Shown here: piece by piece, positions 54,821 to 63,629 of the stretch
Numbering within the stretch: the first letter of the stretch is position 1
Layout: every line of letters starts with the position of its first letter
NCBI GenBank assembly: GCA_947483075.1
Contig: CANKLE010000008.1
Span: 62,001-126,000, forward strand
Direction: 5' to 3'
From: Flavobacteriaceae bacterium
GTDB taxonomy: Bacteria; Bacteroidota; Bacteroidia; Flavobacteriales; Flavobacteriaceae
DNA: 64,000 bases
Notes under the pieces: generated by a model
Database searches by the model: none
What the model saw: the letters and a program-made list of their open reading frames with translations, nothing else
What the model was told of the DNA's origin: nothing
Position numbers and translations under genes: made by a program

Positions 54821-54950
54821 GGATGCTTTAATATAATTTATACAAATATATTTAGATTTTGACTATGATGTAATTAACATTCAAATTACTATCATAAATA
54901 ATTTATTAGCAAATAATTACCAAAAAAATAAACTTATAAAATGTAAAAAA

Positions 54951-56660
54951 ATGATTGAATTAGTGAATTTAAATGAATTAAAAAACTATCAACCAGTAGG
55001 AGGTTTTTATAACGGATTAACTGTATTTGTAAAAGGTCATACAAACTTAGGAGATGGAGGTGGCGGTATATTTATGTGGAGAACAGATGATATATTTAAA
55101 ACAACAAATCCACCTCCAAGTGTATCACCTGGCATTTATAGTGTAGATAATAATGGAACTATAATTCAAAGTCAAAATAATTTAATTCTAAACGATTCGG
55201 GCAGATGGGTAAGGCAATATGATGGTTATATTAATGTATTGTATTTTGGTGCGTTTGGAACAGAAATTGTTGACTATTCACCTCAAATACAAGCTGCTAT
55301 TGATTTTGCTAGTTTAAATGCAACAAATTATTCACCAATAAAGGGTTCCACAGTTTTCATTCCAAATGGCGACTATTTAGTTTCGAATTTAACATTAAAA
55401 ACAGGAGTTAGCATTTTAGGAGAATCAATTTCAAAAACATATTTCAATACAACAAATGACGATAATACTTATTTATTTGAAATTGAAAAGGGCCAAGTCT
55501 ACATAAATATATCTAATTTTAATATTAACCTTGTTGGAACCATTACTGAAAAACAAATTCCTAAAGGATGTTTCCATTTTAAATCTGAAATTGGCCCTTA
55601 TGGTGATGGGGGGTTATGGTATTCTACTTTCAAAAACATAAGAATTAACAATTTTTATGGTAATGGTATTTATTTAGAAACAGGAACAAGTGGTTTTATA
55701 ACCCCAAATCAATTCAATATTTTTGAAAACGTTAGGGTTTTTAAAAATAATGACGAAAACTTCAGTTTTTTTTATAACGCACTAAAAATGACAGGTGAAA
55801 ATGGGCAATATAGTTTTATCAATTGTGAATTTAATGGTGTCAAAAGGCATAATTCTGTAAAAAATGAGTATTATTTTGACAAATGGCATGTTATTTCAAT
55901 CGAAAATAATAGTCCAGATATTGATAGTTATTCAACATCAAATGTTATTACGTTTTTAAATTGTACAATCCAAAATTCAGATTATGGTGTTTACATTAAT
56001 TATGGCGAAAACATAACATTTGATAATTGCTGGTTTGAAGATTTAGGAGTTGCAATTACTATAAATGGAGAAACAGTAATTTCAAAAAGTATTAATATCA
56101 TAAATAATAGATTTGCTAATGCCGCCGGATTTGGTTCAACTGTTGCACCAAATAATATAAAAGATGGCCAATGTGTTTCGGTCAATAAATCTGTGGCAAA
56201 CATTTATAATAACTATGTAACTGCATCTTATCCTGATCTTGTAGATGCTGGGAGTTCTTTTGTTCTTGGTTTTCCGGGTAATTCAGGTATTAATCTCTAC
56301 GCAAATACGTTTAGAGATGACAATAAAAAATTAAGTAAAACCTATGGAGTAATGCAATACATAGAAATCGAATCTAATAATTCGATTAATTGTAAGTCTA
56401 ATAAATTAGTTTTTGTTAATAAATCACCCAATAATTACATTATTAAAAATATTACATCATCAATAAATGCAGGGGAATTACTTACTGTAAGAGCAAATGG
56501 GGGGCAAATTAATTTTATATCGACTGGAGGAAATGTATTTTTAACAAATAGAGCTAATTTTTCACTTCAAAATGGTGAAATAGCTACCTTTATAAAAATT
56601 GATATTGGAGCTAGTTTTGAAACATACCAACTGGTATCATTTACTAAATCAACCCCATAA
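54951..56660 (+). CDS. right-handed parallel beta-helix protein (pectate-lyase-3-like)
   Basis: This 569-aa protein has no signal peptide that I can see. The N-terminal region (about 5-95) contains YNGLTVFVKGHTNLGDGGGGIF and DSGRWVRQYDGYINVLYFGAFG, the pattern of phage tail-spike and polysaccharide-acting beta-helix proteins. QIQAAIDFAS and the repeats VFIPNGDYLVSNLTL, GVSILGES and ITFLNCTIQNS, ITFDNCWFED, INIINNRFAN show the coils of a parallel beta helix (about 120-450). A small C-terminal domain follows. Enzyme activity is not provable from the sequence. The gene is AT-rich compared with the core. Its promoter carries the repeated island site. Confidence 0.8.
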   Translation: MIELVNLNELKNYQPVGGFYNGLTVFVKGHTNLGDGGGGIFMWRTDDIFKTTNPPPSVSPGIYSVDNNGTIIQSQNNLILNDSGRWVRQYDGYINVLYFGAFGTEIVDYSPQIQAAIDFASLNATNYSPIKGSTVFIPNGDYLVSNLTLKTGVSILGESISKTYFNTTNDDNTYLFEIEKGQVYINISNFNINLVGTITEKQIPKGCFHFKSEIGPYGDGGLWYSTFKNIRINNFYGNGIYLETGTSGFITPNQFNIFENVRVFKNNDENFSFFYNALKMTGENGQYSFINCEFNGVKRHNSVKNEYYFDKWHVISIENNSPDIDSYSTSNVITFLNCTIQNSDYGVYINYGENITFDNCWFEDLGVAITINGETVISKSINIINNRFANAAGFGSTVAPNNIKDGQCVSVNKSVANIYNNYVTASYPDLVDAGSSFVLGFPGNSGINLYANTFRDDNKKLSKTYGVMQYIEIESNNSINCKSNKLVFVNKSPNNYIIKNITSSINAGELLTVRANGGQINFISTGGNVFLTNRANFSLQNGEIATFIKIDIGASFETYQLVSFTKSTP

Positions 56661-56987
56661 AAATAAAGCATTTTTTTTCATTACTTAATAATAAAATCAT
56701 TACTGAATTCCAGTTGCAGTATTTTGTTTTAAAATTGTTTTATTTTTTTTTATTGAAAATAACATCTTTTAAATCTAAATAAAAACCAAAAAAAATGTAT
56801 TAATTCTAATTTGATTTTAACAATATCCAAGAATAAATAACTAAAAATGAACATAAACGATTTAAAATTCCTAAAAAAATAAATCATGAAAAATCTACTT
56901 CTTTATTCGTTTTTCTTGCCGCCGTTTGCCTCAGGAAAATGCTTTACTCAATATTCTACCGATTTTGTCCAAGAGGATAAAGGAGTT

Positions 56988-58508
56988 ATGAATTGGTTTT
57001 TAGAAATAAAAATCAAAAATATTTTAATGGCCATTCTACTCGTTCTTTGTACTTCTTTTCTTTATAGTCAAAACTTGATTCGGGATAATTCGTTTGGAAA
57101 CGCAGGGGTTGTAAACACCAACTATGCATATAGTAATAATATTATTCGTACAACAATGTTGTTAGAGGATCATAAATTCATGGCATTTGGTGCTTCAAGA
57201 ATGGTCCGATATAATGAAAATGGCTCGGTCGATAACACTTTTGGCGTAAATGGTGAGTTTGTTTTTCCATCATTAACAGGCGTGAATAAAATCAGTTTAA
57301 TAAATGGTTCTTTTTATGTAATAGGGAAAAAATATTTTAGTGCTCCAAACTATGGCGACGTATTTATTTTAAAAGTGACTTATGATGGATTATTAGATAC
57401 AAGTTTTGGTGATAATGGAGTATTTATTTATAATATAAATGAAGATGAAGAGCTATTTAATTTAAAAATAACTTCTGACAATAAAATAATAGGTGCTGGC
57501 ATAAAAAAATCAGGTATTTGGCAAAAATTATTTCTAATTAGGTTGAATGCTAATGGGACTATTGACAATACTTTTCAAAATAATGGATATAAGGAAGTAT
57601 TTGTTTTTCCAATTGAAACATCAGCAGTGCAAGCCATGTCAGAAATTGAAGGAGGCAAGTTTATTGTAGCTTGTAGTGGCAGAATGGAATTAAACAGTAC
57701 CTCAGTAAATCGACTTGCATTAATTAAATTAAATACTGATGGTGATTATGACCTAACTTTTAATTCAACGGGTAATTATTTATTACCTGAATTACCCTAT
57801 TATATCCATAGTGTAAGTTTTAAGGATAATCATTTATATTTATGTTATGGTGTTAATCAATTGTATGACCTTAATTATAATGCCTATTTATATAATATTG
57901 ATTTAAACACTTTTATTTCTCAATATACTGTTATTGATAGAGATACAAGCTATTATATAATAAATCCAGATTCAAGTATTATAACTTTAAGTATGAATAG
58001 AGATTTAGTCAATGTTAATCCAAATAGAAATTTATTTATTAAAAAGTATAATTCAAATGGAAACTTAGACACAAGCTTTTGTAATACGGGTTCGTTTGAA
58101 TTTAATTTAAGTGATATTAATAATTATCAAACGGATGATGTACCTAATAATTTAATAATCTATGATGATAAATTTTTAGTGCTTGGTCAGTCTCAAATCC
58201 CTCATTCAGGTATATCAACATACAAAGCTACGTTCACCAGATTTAATGCGGTTCCACTAGCTGCTGATACATTTAAAATGGATAAATTTAAAGTATACCC
58301 CAACCCAACCGCTGCATTGCTTACGATTCAAAATGAAGGCAATTTGCCCATTCAACATATTGCAATAATCGATCAATTGGGCAAAGTAGTCTTGGAACAA
58401 TTCAATGATTTTACAACAGTAAACCTCGCATCACTACAAAATGGATTCTATATGTTGCAAATCACTACTGATAGGGAGAAGTTGGTGTATAAGGTGGTGA
58501 AGAGGTAG
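56988..58508 (+). CDS. secreted delta-60-repeat protein with T9SS sorting domain
   Basis: This is a 506-aa protein from the ATG at 56988, which is preceded by AAAGGAG, an unusually good Shine-Dalgarno for this phylum, and is followed by a signal peptide (KNILMAILLVLCTSFLYSQ). The frame is open upstream to an ATG at 56886, which would add 34 aa with a second hydrophobic stretch. The body has delta-60-type repeats with DNSFGNAGV, DNTFGVNGEF, DTSFGDNGVF, DNTFQNNGY and DTSFCNTGSF, forming a beta-propeller-like chain. It ends in a type A T9SS domain (VYPNPTAALLTI ... FYMLQITT). A surface role is probable. Confidence 0.85.
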   Translation: MNWFLEIKIKNILMAILLVLCTSFLYSQNLIRDNSFGNAGVVNTNYAYSNNIIRTTMLLEDHKFMAFGASRMVRYNENGSVDNTFGVNGEFVFPSLTGVNKISLINGSFYVIGKKYFSAPNYGDVFILKVTYDGLLDTSFGDNGVFIYNINEDEELFNLKITSDNKIIGAGIKKSGIWQKLFLIRLNANGTIDNTFQNNGYKEVFVFPIETSAVQAMSEIEGGKFIVACSGRMELNSTSVNRLALIKLNTDGDYDLTFNSTGNYLLPELPYYIHSVSFKDNHLYLCYGVNQLYDLNYNAYLYNIDLNTFISQYTVIDRDTSYYIINPDSSIITLSMNRDLVNVNPNRNLFIKKYNSNGNLDTSFCNTGSFEFNLSDINNYQTDDVPNNLIIYDDKFLVLGQSQIPHSGISTYKATFTRFNAVPLAADTFKMDKFKVYPNPTAALLTIQNEGNLPIQHIAIIDQLGKVVLEQFNDFTTVNLASLQNGFYMLQITTDREKLVYKVVKR

Positions 58509-58544
58509 TGGTATGATTAACGATCCCAGCATAAAAATTCCCCG

Positions 58545-58578
58545 AAAAACTACAACAATACAGTTGTAGTTTTTTTTT
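58545..58578 (+). terminator. terminator of the delta-60 protein gene
   Basis: The arms 58545-58556 and 58563-58574 (core ACTACAAC/GTTGTAGT) with a 6-nt loop, followed by a T-run to 58578. It lies 36 bp after the stop. Confidence 0.88.
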
Positions 58579-58601
58579 GTGGCTAAAACGGGCAAGAAAT
58601 T

Positions 58602-58661
58602 AAACCGTAAAAAAAAGCCCAAAAAACCGTAAAACCATAATAAGCAAGCAAGGTATTTTTG
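58602..58661 (+). promoter_or_regulatory. repeated ACCGTAA promoter module, copy 2
   Basis: The same 31 bp as at 54761-54791, here 58602-58632, with half-sites at 58604 and 58626. The -7 box TATTTTTG (58654-58661) starts 28 bp after the second half-site, the same spacing as copy 1, although the DNA between differs. The leader to the ATG at 58707 is about 40 nt. Confidence 0.65.
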
Positions 58662-58706
58662 AAATATACTGCTGCCTAGCAGGATGTATGTATCAAAAGA
58701 GCACCA

Positions 58707-59537
58707 ATGATCTTAAAAGTAGGAAAATGGGAAGTCGAAAGTAAAACCTTCATTCGTTTGGAGCGGCATAAAGCATTTCCTAAACTAATACTTCATGAGA
58801 AATTTGAAGGTAAAGTAAAGTGGACCCTTAGAATTTTTACCCTTATTGGTATTGGGACAAGTTTAGTTTCACTAGCACCACTATCTAGTTTGTTTATTTC
58901 AATTGCACTTGTATTGATAGAGCTTTTTCTAGAAAAAATACTGTTTGAATACACTGTATTTATCCTCCCACCTTTCACCGACTTTGAGATCGAATACAAC
59001 CAATGGCTCACAAATGGATATTTATTTCCTGTTCCTGGAGAAAAAAACAATTTCGAACAATGTATTCATTTTGGTCCTGCCTACAATTCAAAAGTCTATG
59101 CCATTAAATTTTTCAGTTATTTAAAATCGTGGAATCAAGGAAACCTTGAAGACACAGAAAACAACATTTGCTTGTCATTTGTACTTGAAGACAACAACTC
59201 CTACTCCACCTATTTGTATGCAAACCCGAAGCGAAAATGGCTAGACACGGTATTTCACCAATATCGCGAAGAAATGAAACATGAGAACTATGGTAAAGCG
59301 CAACAATCATTGGTCATGCAAATGATCTATTGGAAAAATCTAGCGTTACATGAGACATCGCTCTTTTCAAAATTTCTGCAAGACCAGCCTCAAAACGGTA
59401 AGTTTTATTTTCTTCCATTTTATATAGTCAATGAACAACCAATTCCCATACTAGAGCTTAAAATTACTAAATACGAATACCAAATAAAACACAGAAAAGA
59501 CCTGACAAAAAATGATGTTGAATATTATCACCGATAG
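58707..59537 (+). CDS. unknown membrane-associated protein
   Basis: This is a 276-aa protein. A hydrophobic hairpin of two TM segments lies at about 41-60 and 63-90 (TLRIFTLIGIGTSLVSLAPL, SSLFISIALVLIELFLEKIL); the rest is soluble and charged (IHFGPAYNSKVYAIKFFSYLKSW, NSYSTYLYANPKRKWLDTVF). I do not recognise any family and see no catalytic motif. It has its own regulated promoter (copy 2 of the island module), so it is likely controlled together with the beta-helix gene at 54951. The N- and C-terminal parts would both face the cytoplasm if the hairpin spans the inner membrane. Confidence 0.6.
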   Translation: MILKVGKWEVESKTFIRLERHKAFPKLILHEKFEGKVKWTLRIFTLIGIGTSLVSLAPLSSLFISIALVLIELFLEKILFEYTVFILPPFTDFEIEYNQWLTNGYLFPVPGEKNNFEQCIHFGPAYNSKVYAIKFFSYLKSWNQGNLEDTENNICLSFVLEDNNSYSTYLYANPKRKWLDTVFHQYREEMKHENYGKAQQSLVMQMIYWKNLALHETSLFSKFLQDQPQNGKFYFLPFYIVNEQPIPILELKITKYEYQIKHRKDLTKNDVEYYHR

Positions 59538-59633
59538 AGGTTCTGCAAATAGATTAAATTAAGAGATCATAACTACTTATATATATGCCCATTGCGTAAC
59601 AAATATTGTAATAACCAATTTAAAAAATGAATT

Positions 59634-62600
59634 ATGAAAACAAAAAAAATCCTAACTATTTTATTCTTTCTTGTGCTACAAATTTCACTTTATGGTCAAG
59701 AGAATAACTACTATTATTACAATGATAAAAAGATTCCATTAGAGATTGACACCAAATTTGTAAACATTATTTATAATTCAAATTTTCAATTTTCAACACT
59801 TTCTAGTTTAAATGTAACCTACAACACATTGGATGCTTTAAGTTGTAATCCAGGAGAAGTTGAGGGTAGAATAGCTAAAATTGAATTTGTAATAAAACCC
59901 AGCCAGATTGAATTTATACAAATGATAAATTCACTTAAGAATATAAATGGCATAAACTCTGTATGCTTGTACTATAAAAAATCAAATACAGAATCTGTAG
60001 GAACTTCCAATATTCTATATGTAAAACTTAAAAACAGTAATGACGTATTATTTCTAAATCAAAAATCAATTGAGAAAAAATTTATAGTTAATTACTCAAA
60101 TAATTTTATGCCTTTATGGTATAAGCTTTCTTTAAAAAAGGAAAGCTTGGACACTTCAATAGAGCTATCCAATTATCTATACGAAACTGGGTTATTTGAT
60201 GCAGTTGACCCTGCATTTATGATTAATTTTAAATCTAGTGCAACAATAGCTGATCCTCAATGTGCAAATGATGAAAATTTTAATTATTTATGGGGTTTAA
60301 ATAACAGCAATAATCCAAACATCGACATGAATGCATGTCAAGCTTGGACAATATCAGAAGGCGCTGGAATCAATGTAGCAGTTATTGACACCGGTATCCA
60401 AAAAGACCATATTGATTTATACTCAAATATTCATCCTTTAAGTTTTGATACATGCTTCGGTCAAGGTTCATCTCCAAGCCAAAATTATTTTCCTCACGGT
60501 ACAATGGTTGCTGGAACAATTGGAGCAATAAAAAACAATGGTATTATGGTTACTGGTATTGCCCCTCAAGCCAAATTAATGGATATTAGCAACAAACTAT
60601 CAGGTTCTGTTAATCAGTCTGAACAACTTGCAAACGGGATCAATTGGGCTTGGCAAAATGGTGCACATATTATAAACAATTCGTGGGGTGATCAAGGAGG
60701 TCAAGATTATGATATGCTACATAGCTTTATATTAGAAGATGCTATTCGAAACGCCCTAACGCTAGGCAGAAATGGCCTAGGTTGTATAGTTAATTTTACA
60801 TCGGGGAATCACACAAATATTGATTATCCTGCTTATGTTTATCCCGAAATATTAACTGTTGGGGGTACTGATGCAAATGGGTTAAGAACATTTGATTCGT
60901 CACTACCTGTTTCTTCAGCTTACGGTCCATCATTGGATATTGTGGGTCCTGGAACGTATATAGTATCTACAACAAATGGTGATGATTTTGATGTAATGAC
61001 AGGCACATCGCTAGCCTCTCCCTATGTAGCAGGAGTTGCAGCATTAATGTTATCTATAAATCCTTGTTTAAGCGGAAAGCAGGTACGCGATATTATCGAA
61101 AAAACTGCGCAAAAAGTTGGAAATTATAATTACTCTGAACAACCCGATAGACCAAATGGTACCTGGAACAATGAAATGGGCTATGGTTTGGTTGACGCCT
61201 ATGCGGCTGTGCAGTTAGCACAAGCAATGAACTCTCCTACTCTTGATTTAATGGTTCGCGACAGCTACGATGATTTTGGAATTGAGCCAAACACTTCTGG
61301 TCAAACTGTTTGGAATAGCCCAGATATTTGGGTTAGAAACCAAAATGATGGAGTTCAAATCCAAGAACATCAAAATCCAAAATATTTTAGCAACGGGAAC
61401 CTAAACTACATTTATGTGCGTGTCACAAACAAAAGCTGTACTGTTTCTAATGAAACTGATCTATTAAAAGTATATTTTGCTCTCAATAGACTATGGCTTA
61501 ATTGGCCAAACAGCTGGAATCCTATTTTACCTATTGAGCAAATAACTATCCCTCAAATTCAACCCGGACAGGAAGCCATTTTATCAATTCCTTGGAATGT
61601 ACCAAACCCAAATAGTTTTCCATCAAATTCACTAACCTTCGATGGAAGTAATAACTTCTCACTACTTACACGCATTGAATCAAGCACCGATACAATGACA
61701 TTTCCTGAGACCGGAAATGTATCTGGTGTAACCAATAATGCAAAACTACGATTTGCAGCCAATGTTCGTAACAACAACAACATTGCTTGGAAAAATGTGG
61801 TAACGATAGAGGTGGCTAACAGAAATAATACTGTTATTGCGCTAAAAAATCTATCCAACGAAACCCAAAATTCTTATTTAGAATTAGTGAAAGAGAATAA
61901 TGAAAATGGCAAACCTATATACCAAGAAGCTGAGGTGAGCATTAAAATGGATGATATTTTGTATAGTGCATGGGAAAGAGGTGGTAAATTAGCCGAACAA
62001 TTAAATTCAACATCCGATGTAAAAAAGAAACTTGTTCAAGGCAACAATGTAATTCTAGATAACATATCATTAAACCCGAATGAAATTGGTACCTTACAAG
62101 TATCATTTAATTTCTTAACAAAAGAAGTTACAGACAAGAACACGTTTATTTATCATGTTATTCAAAGAGACAAAGCAACTGGCGAAATTATTGGTGGAGA
62201 AACAATTACCATTATAAAAAATCAAAGAGATATTTTTACAGCCGATGCAGGAGAATCTATAAAAGTTGATATAAATGAACCAATTACTATAAGTGCTGCA
62301 CAAATAAGCGAACCCGTGATTTATAATTGGTATGATACAAATGGTAATTTAATTTTCTCAGGTAAAGATTTAACTATCGCAACAGCTGCCGCTACAAGAT
62401 ATAAATTAGAAGTAATTGCAACAGCAGATGGATTTAAAGATTATTCAGAAGTTGAAGTAAAATTAAACCCAAGTGAACTTAGTTTAATTGCACCAAATCC
62501 GGCAACCAATAACGTAACAATCAATTACAAAGTGAATGAAACTGGTACAGCCTATCTAATGATCATCAGCAGTTACGGCACATCAAATTCTTCAAACAAT

Positions 62601-62726
62601 TATATACTAAACACAAATAGTTCAGAAACAAACATCGACATTTCAAACTACCCTATTGGCTTTTACACGGTAGCTTTGGTTTGCAATGGTCAGATTGTGG
62701 ATGCTAAAACCTTAATTAAAAATTAA
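59634..62726 (+). CDS. secreted subtilisin-like protease (S8) with T9SS sorting domain
   Basis: This is a 1030-aa exported protease. A signal peptide (KTKKILTILFFLVLQISLYGQ) is followed by a propeptide region (about 25-205), then the S8 catalytic domain (about 215-540) with all parts of the triad: Asp in VAVIDTGIQKDH, His in FPHGTMVAGTIGA and Ser in MTGTSLASPYVAGVAALM; the oxyanion Asn is in FTSGNH. A beta-sandwich region with a PKD-like stretch follows, and a T9SS domain closes the protein (LSLIAPNPATNN ... GFYTVALVCNG). It probably digests extracellular proteins or matures surface proteins. A small T9SS protein gene starts 5 bp later. Confidence 0.92.
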   Translation: MKTKKILTILFFLVLQISLYGQENNYYYYNDKKIPLEIDTKFVNIIYNSNFQFSTLSSLNVTYNTLDALSCNPGEVEGRIAKIEFVIKPSQIEFIQMINSLKNINGINSVCLYYKKSNTESVGTSNILYVKLKNSNDVLFLNQKSIEKKFIVNYSNNFMPLWYKLSLKKESLDTSIELSNYLYETGLFDAVDPAFMINFKSSATIADPQCANDENFNYLWGLNNSNNPNIDMNACQAWTISEGAGINVAVIDTGIQKDHIDLYSNIHPLSFDTCFGQGSSPSQNYFPHGTMVAGTIGAIKNNGIMVTGIAPQAKLMDISNKLSGSVNQSEQLANGINWAWQNGAHIINNSWGDQGGQDYDMLHSFILEDAIRNALTLGRNGLGCIVNFTSGNHTNIDYPAYVYPEILTVGGTDANGLRTFDSSLPVSSAYGPSLDIVGPGTYIVSTTNGDDFDVMTGTSLASPYVAGVAALMLSINPCLSGKQVRDIIEKTAQKVGNYNYSEQPDRPNGTWNNEMGYGLVDAYAAVQLAQAMNSPTLDLMVRDSYDDFGIEPNTSGQTVWNSPDIWVRNQNDGVQIQEHQNPKYFSNGNLNYIYVRVTNKSCTVSNETDLLKVYFALNRLWLNWPNSWNPILPIEQITIPQIQPGQEAILSIPWNVPNPNSFPSNSLTFDGSNNFSLLTRIESSTDTMTFPETGNVSGVTNNAKLRFAANVRNNNNIAWKNVVTIEVANRNNTVIALKNLSNETQNSYLELVKENNENGKPIYQEAEVSIKMDDILYSAWERGGKLAEQLNSTSDVKKKLVQGNNVILDNISLNPNEIGTLQVSFNFLTKEVTDKNTFIYHVIQRDKATGEIIGGETITIIKNQRDIFTADAGESIKVDINEPITISAAQISEPVIYNWYDTNGNLIFSGKDLTIATAAATRYKLEVIATADGFKDYSEVEVKLNPSELSLIAPNPATNNVTINYKVNETGTAYLMIISSYGTSNSSNNYILNTNSSETNIDISNYPIGFYTVALVCNGQIVDAKTLIKN

Positions 62727-62731
62727 TTACC

Positions 62732-63394
62732 ATGAAATCACTATTCACATTTTTATTCTTTATTGGAATAATTCAAAATTCACATGCTTTACTAATTCAG
62801 GAAATAACTGTTTCAAACACAGATGGTGTTGATATTAACATCCATACAAGAGTTAGTGATGGATATTATTTTGAGTATTACAATCATAACTTTAGTGTAG
62901 TTGAAAATGTAATTACCTTAAATATTTGCTACTCTCCATATTTGATGCCGGTAGGTACCATTAAAGAAAATGACTTTGTAATACCCAACGTTAATATAGA
63001 TACCCAAAATTATACCCTGGTAGTCAACGTATACAAGAGAAGGAATGTCAATGGTGTTTTAGTATGTGATAATCCCGTTGGTTCAGATTCTGAAACGTTG
63101 CAGTTCTCCACACCACTCAATGGCTTAATCGCTCTATCTAGCACCAATTTCAATACACAGGCTAGTAAGCAAGTAACGCTTTTTCCCAATCCCACCCGTG
63201 GTTTACTAACCATTGCCAGTAAAGATGCTATTACGGCTTTTCACGTATTTGACCATTTAGGTCGAAAAGTAAACCAGTACAACGCAATTCAAAACAACCA
63301 AATCGATTTGTCTCATTTAGAAGATGGAATATATTTTGTAGAGATTATAAGTGCAGAGAGAAAGGTGGTTCAGAAATTAATATTAAAAAAATAA
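62732..63394 (+). CDS. small secreted T9SS-sorted protein
   Basis: This is a 220-aa protein with a signal peptide (KSLFTFLFFIGIIQNSHA), a short unique domain of about 120 aa (ITVSNTDGVDINIHTRVSDGY, NICYSPYLMPVGTIKEND, VNVYKRRNVNG) and a type A T9SS sorting domain (LFPNPTRGLLTIAS ... GIYFVEIISA). The unique domain is not a family I know. It starts 5 bp after the subtilase stop, so it is co-transcribed and may be a partner, substrate or inhibitor of the protease; that is inference from position only. Confidence 0.78.
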   Translation: MKSLFTFLFFIGIIQNSHALLIQEITVSNTDGVDINIHTRVSDGYYFEYYNHNFSVVENVITLNICYSPYLMPVGTIKENDFVIPNVNIDTQNYTLVVNVYKRRNVNGVLVCDNPVGSDSETLQFSTPLNGLIALSSTNFNTQASKQVTLFPNPTRGLLTIASKDAITAFHVFDHLGRKVNQYNAIQNNQIDLSHLEDGIYFVEIISAERKVVQKLILKK

Positions 63395-63629
63395 GTACGC
63401 TAATAGCTGATCAAACGGAAGATGTAATTCAAAGACTACATTATACGTAAATAGTGGAAGAAATTATTTTGATAAATTATTAAAATTTTGCTACAAAGTA
63501 GTGCATATAAAACCAGATAAAGGGGGTATGTGATTCTTTAAAGTACTTATATGCAAGTTAGCTGCAACTGTAAGGACGACTTTTCAATTATATGCCCTGG
63601 AACTATAAATCTGACAATTAAGTGACTAA

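Noticed and set aside
56847-56882. Short frame ATG...TAA of 11 codons before the delta-60 protein
   Set aside because: Too short and AT-rich to distinguish from chance; no regulatory feature such as codon runs or a hairpin.
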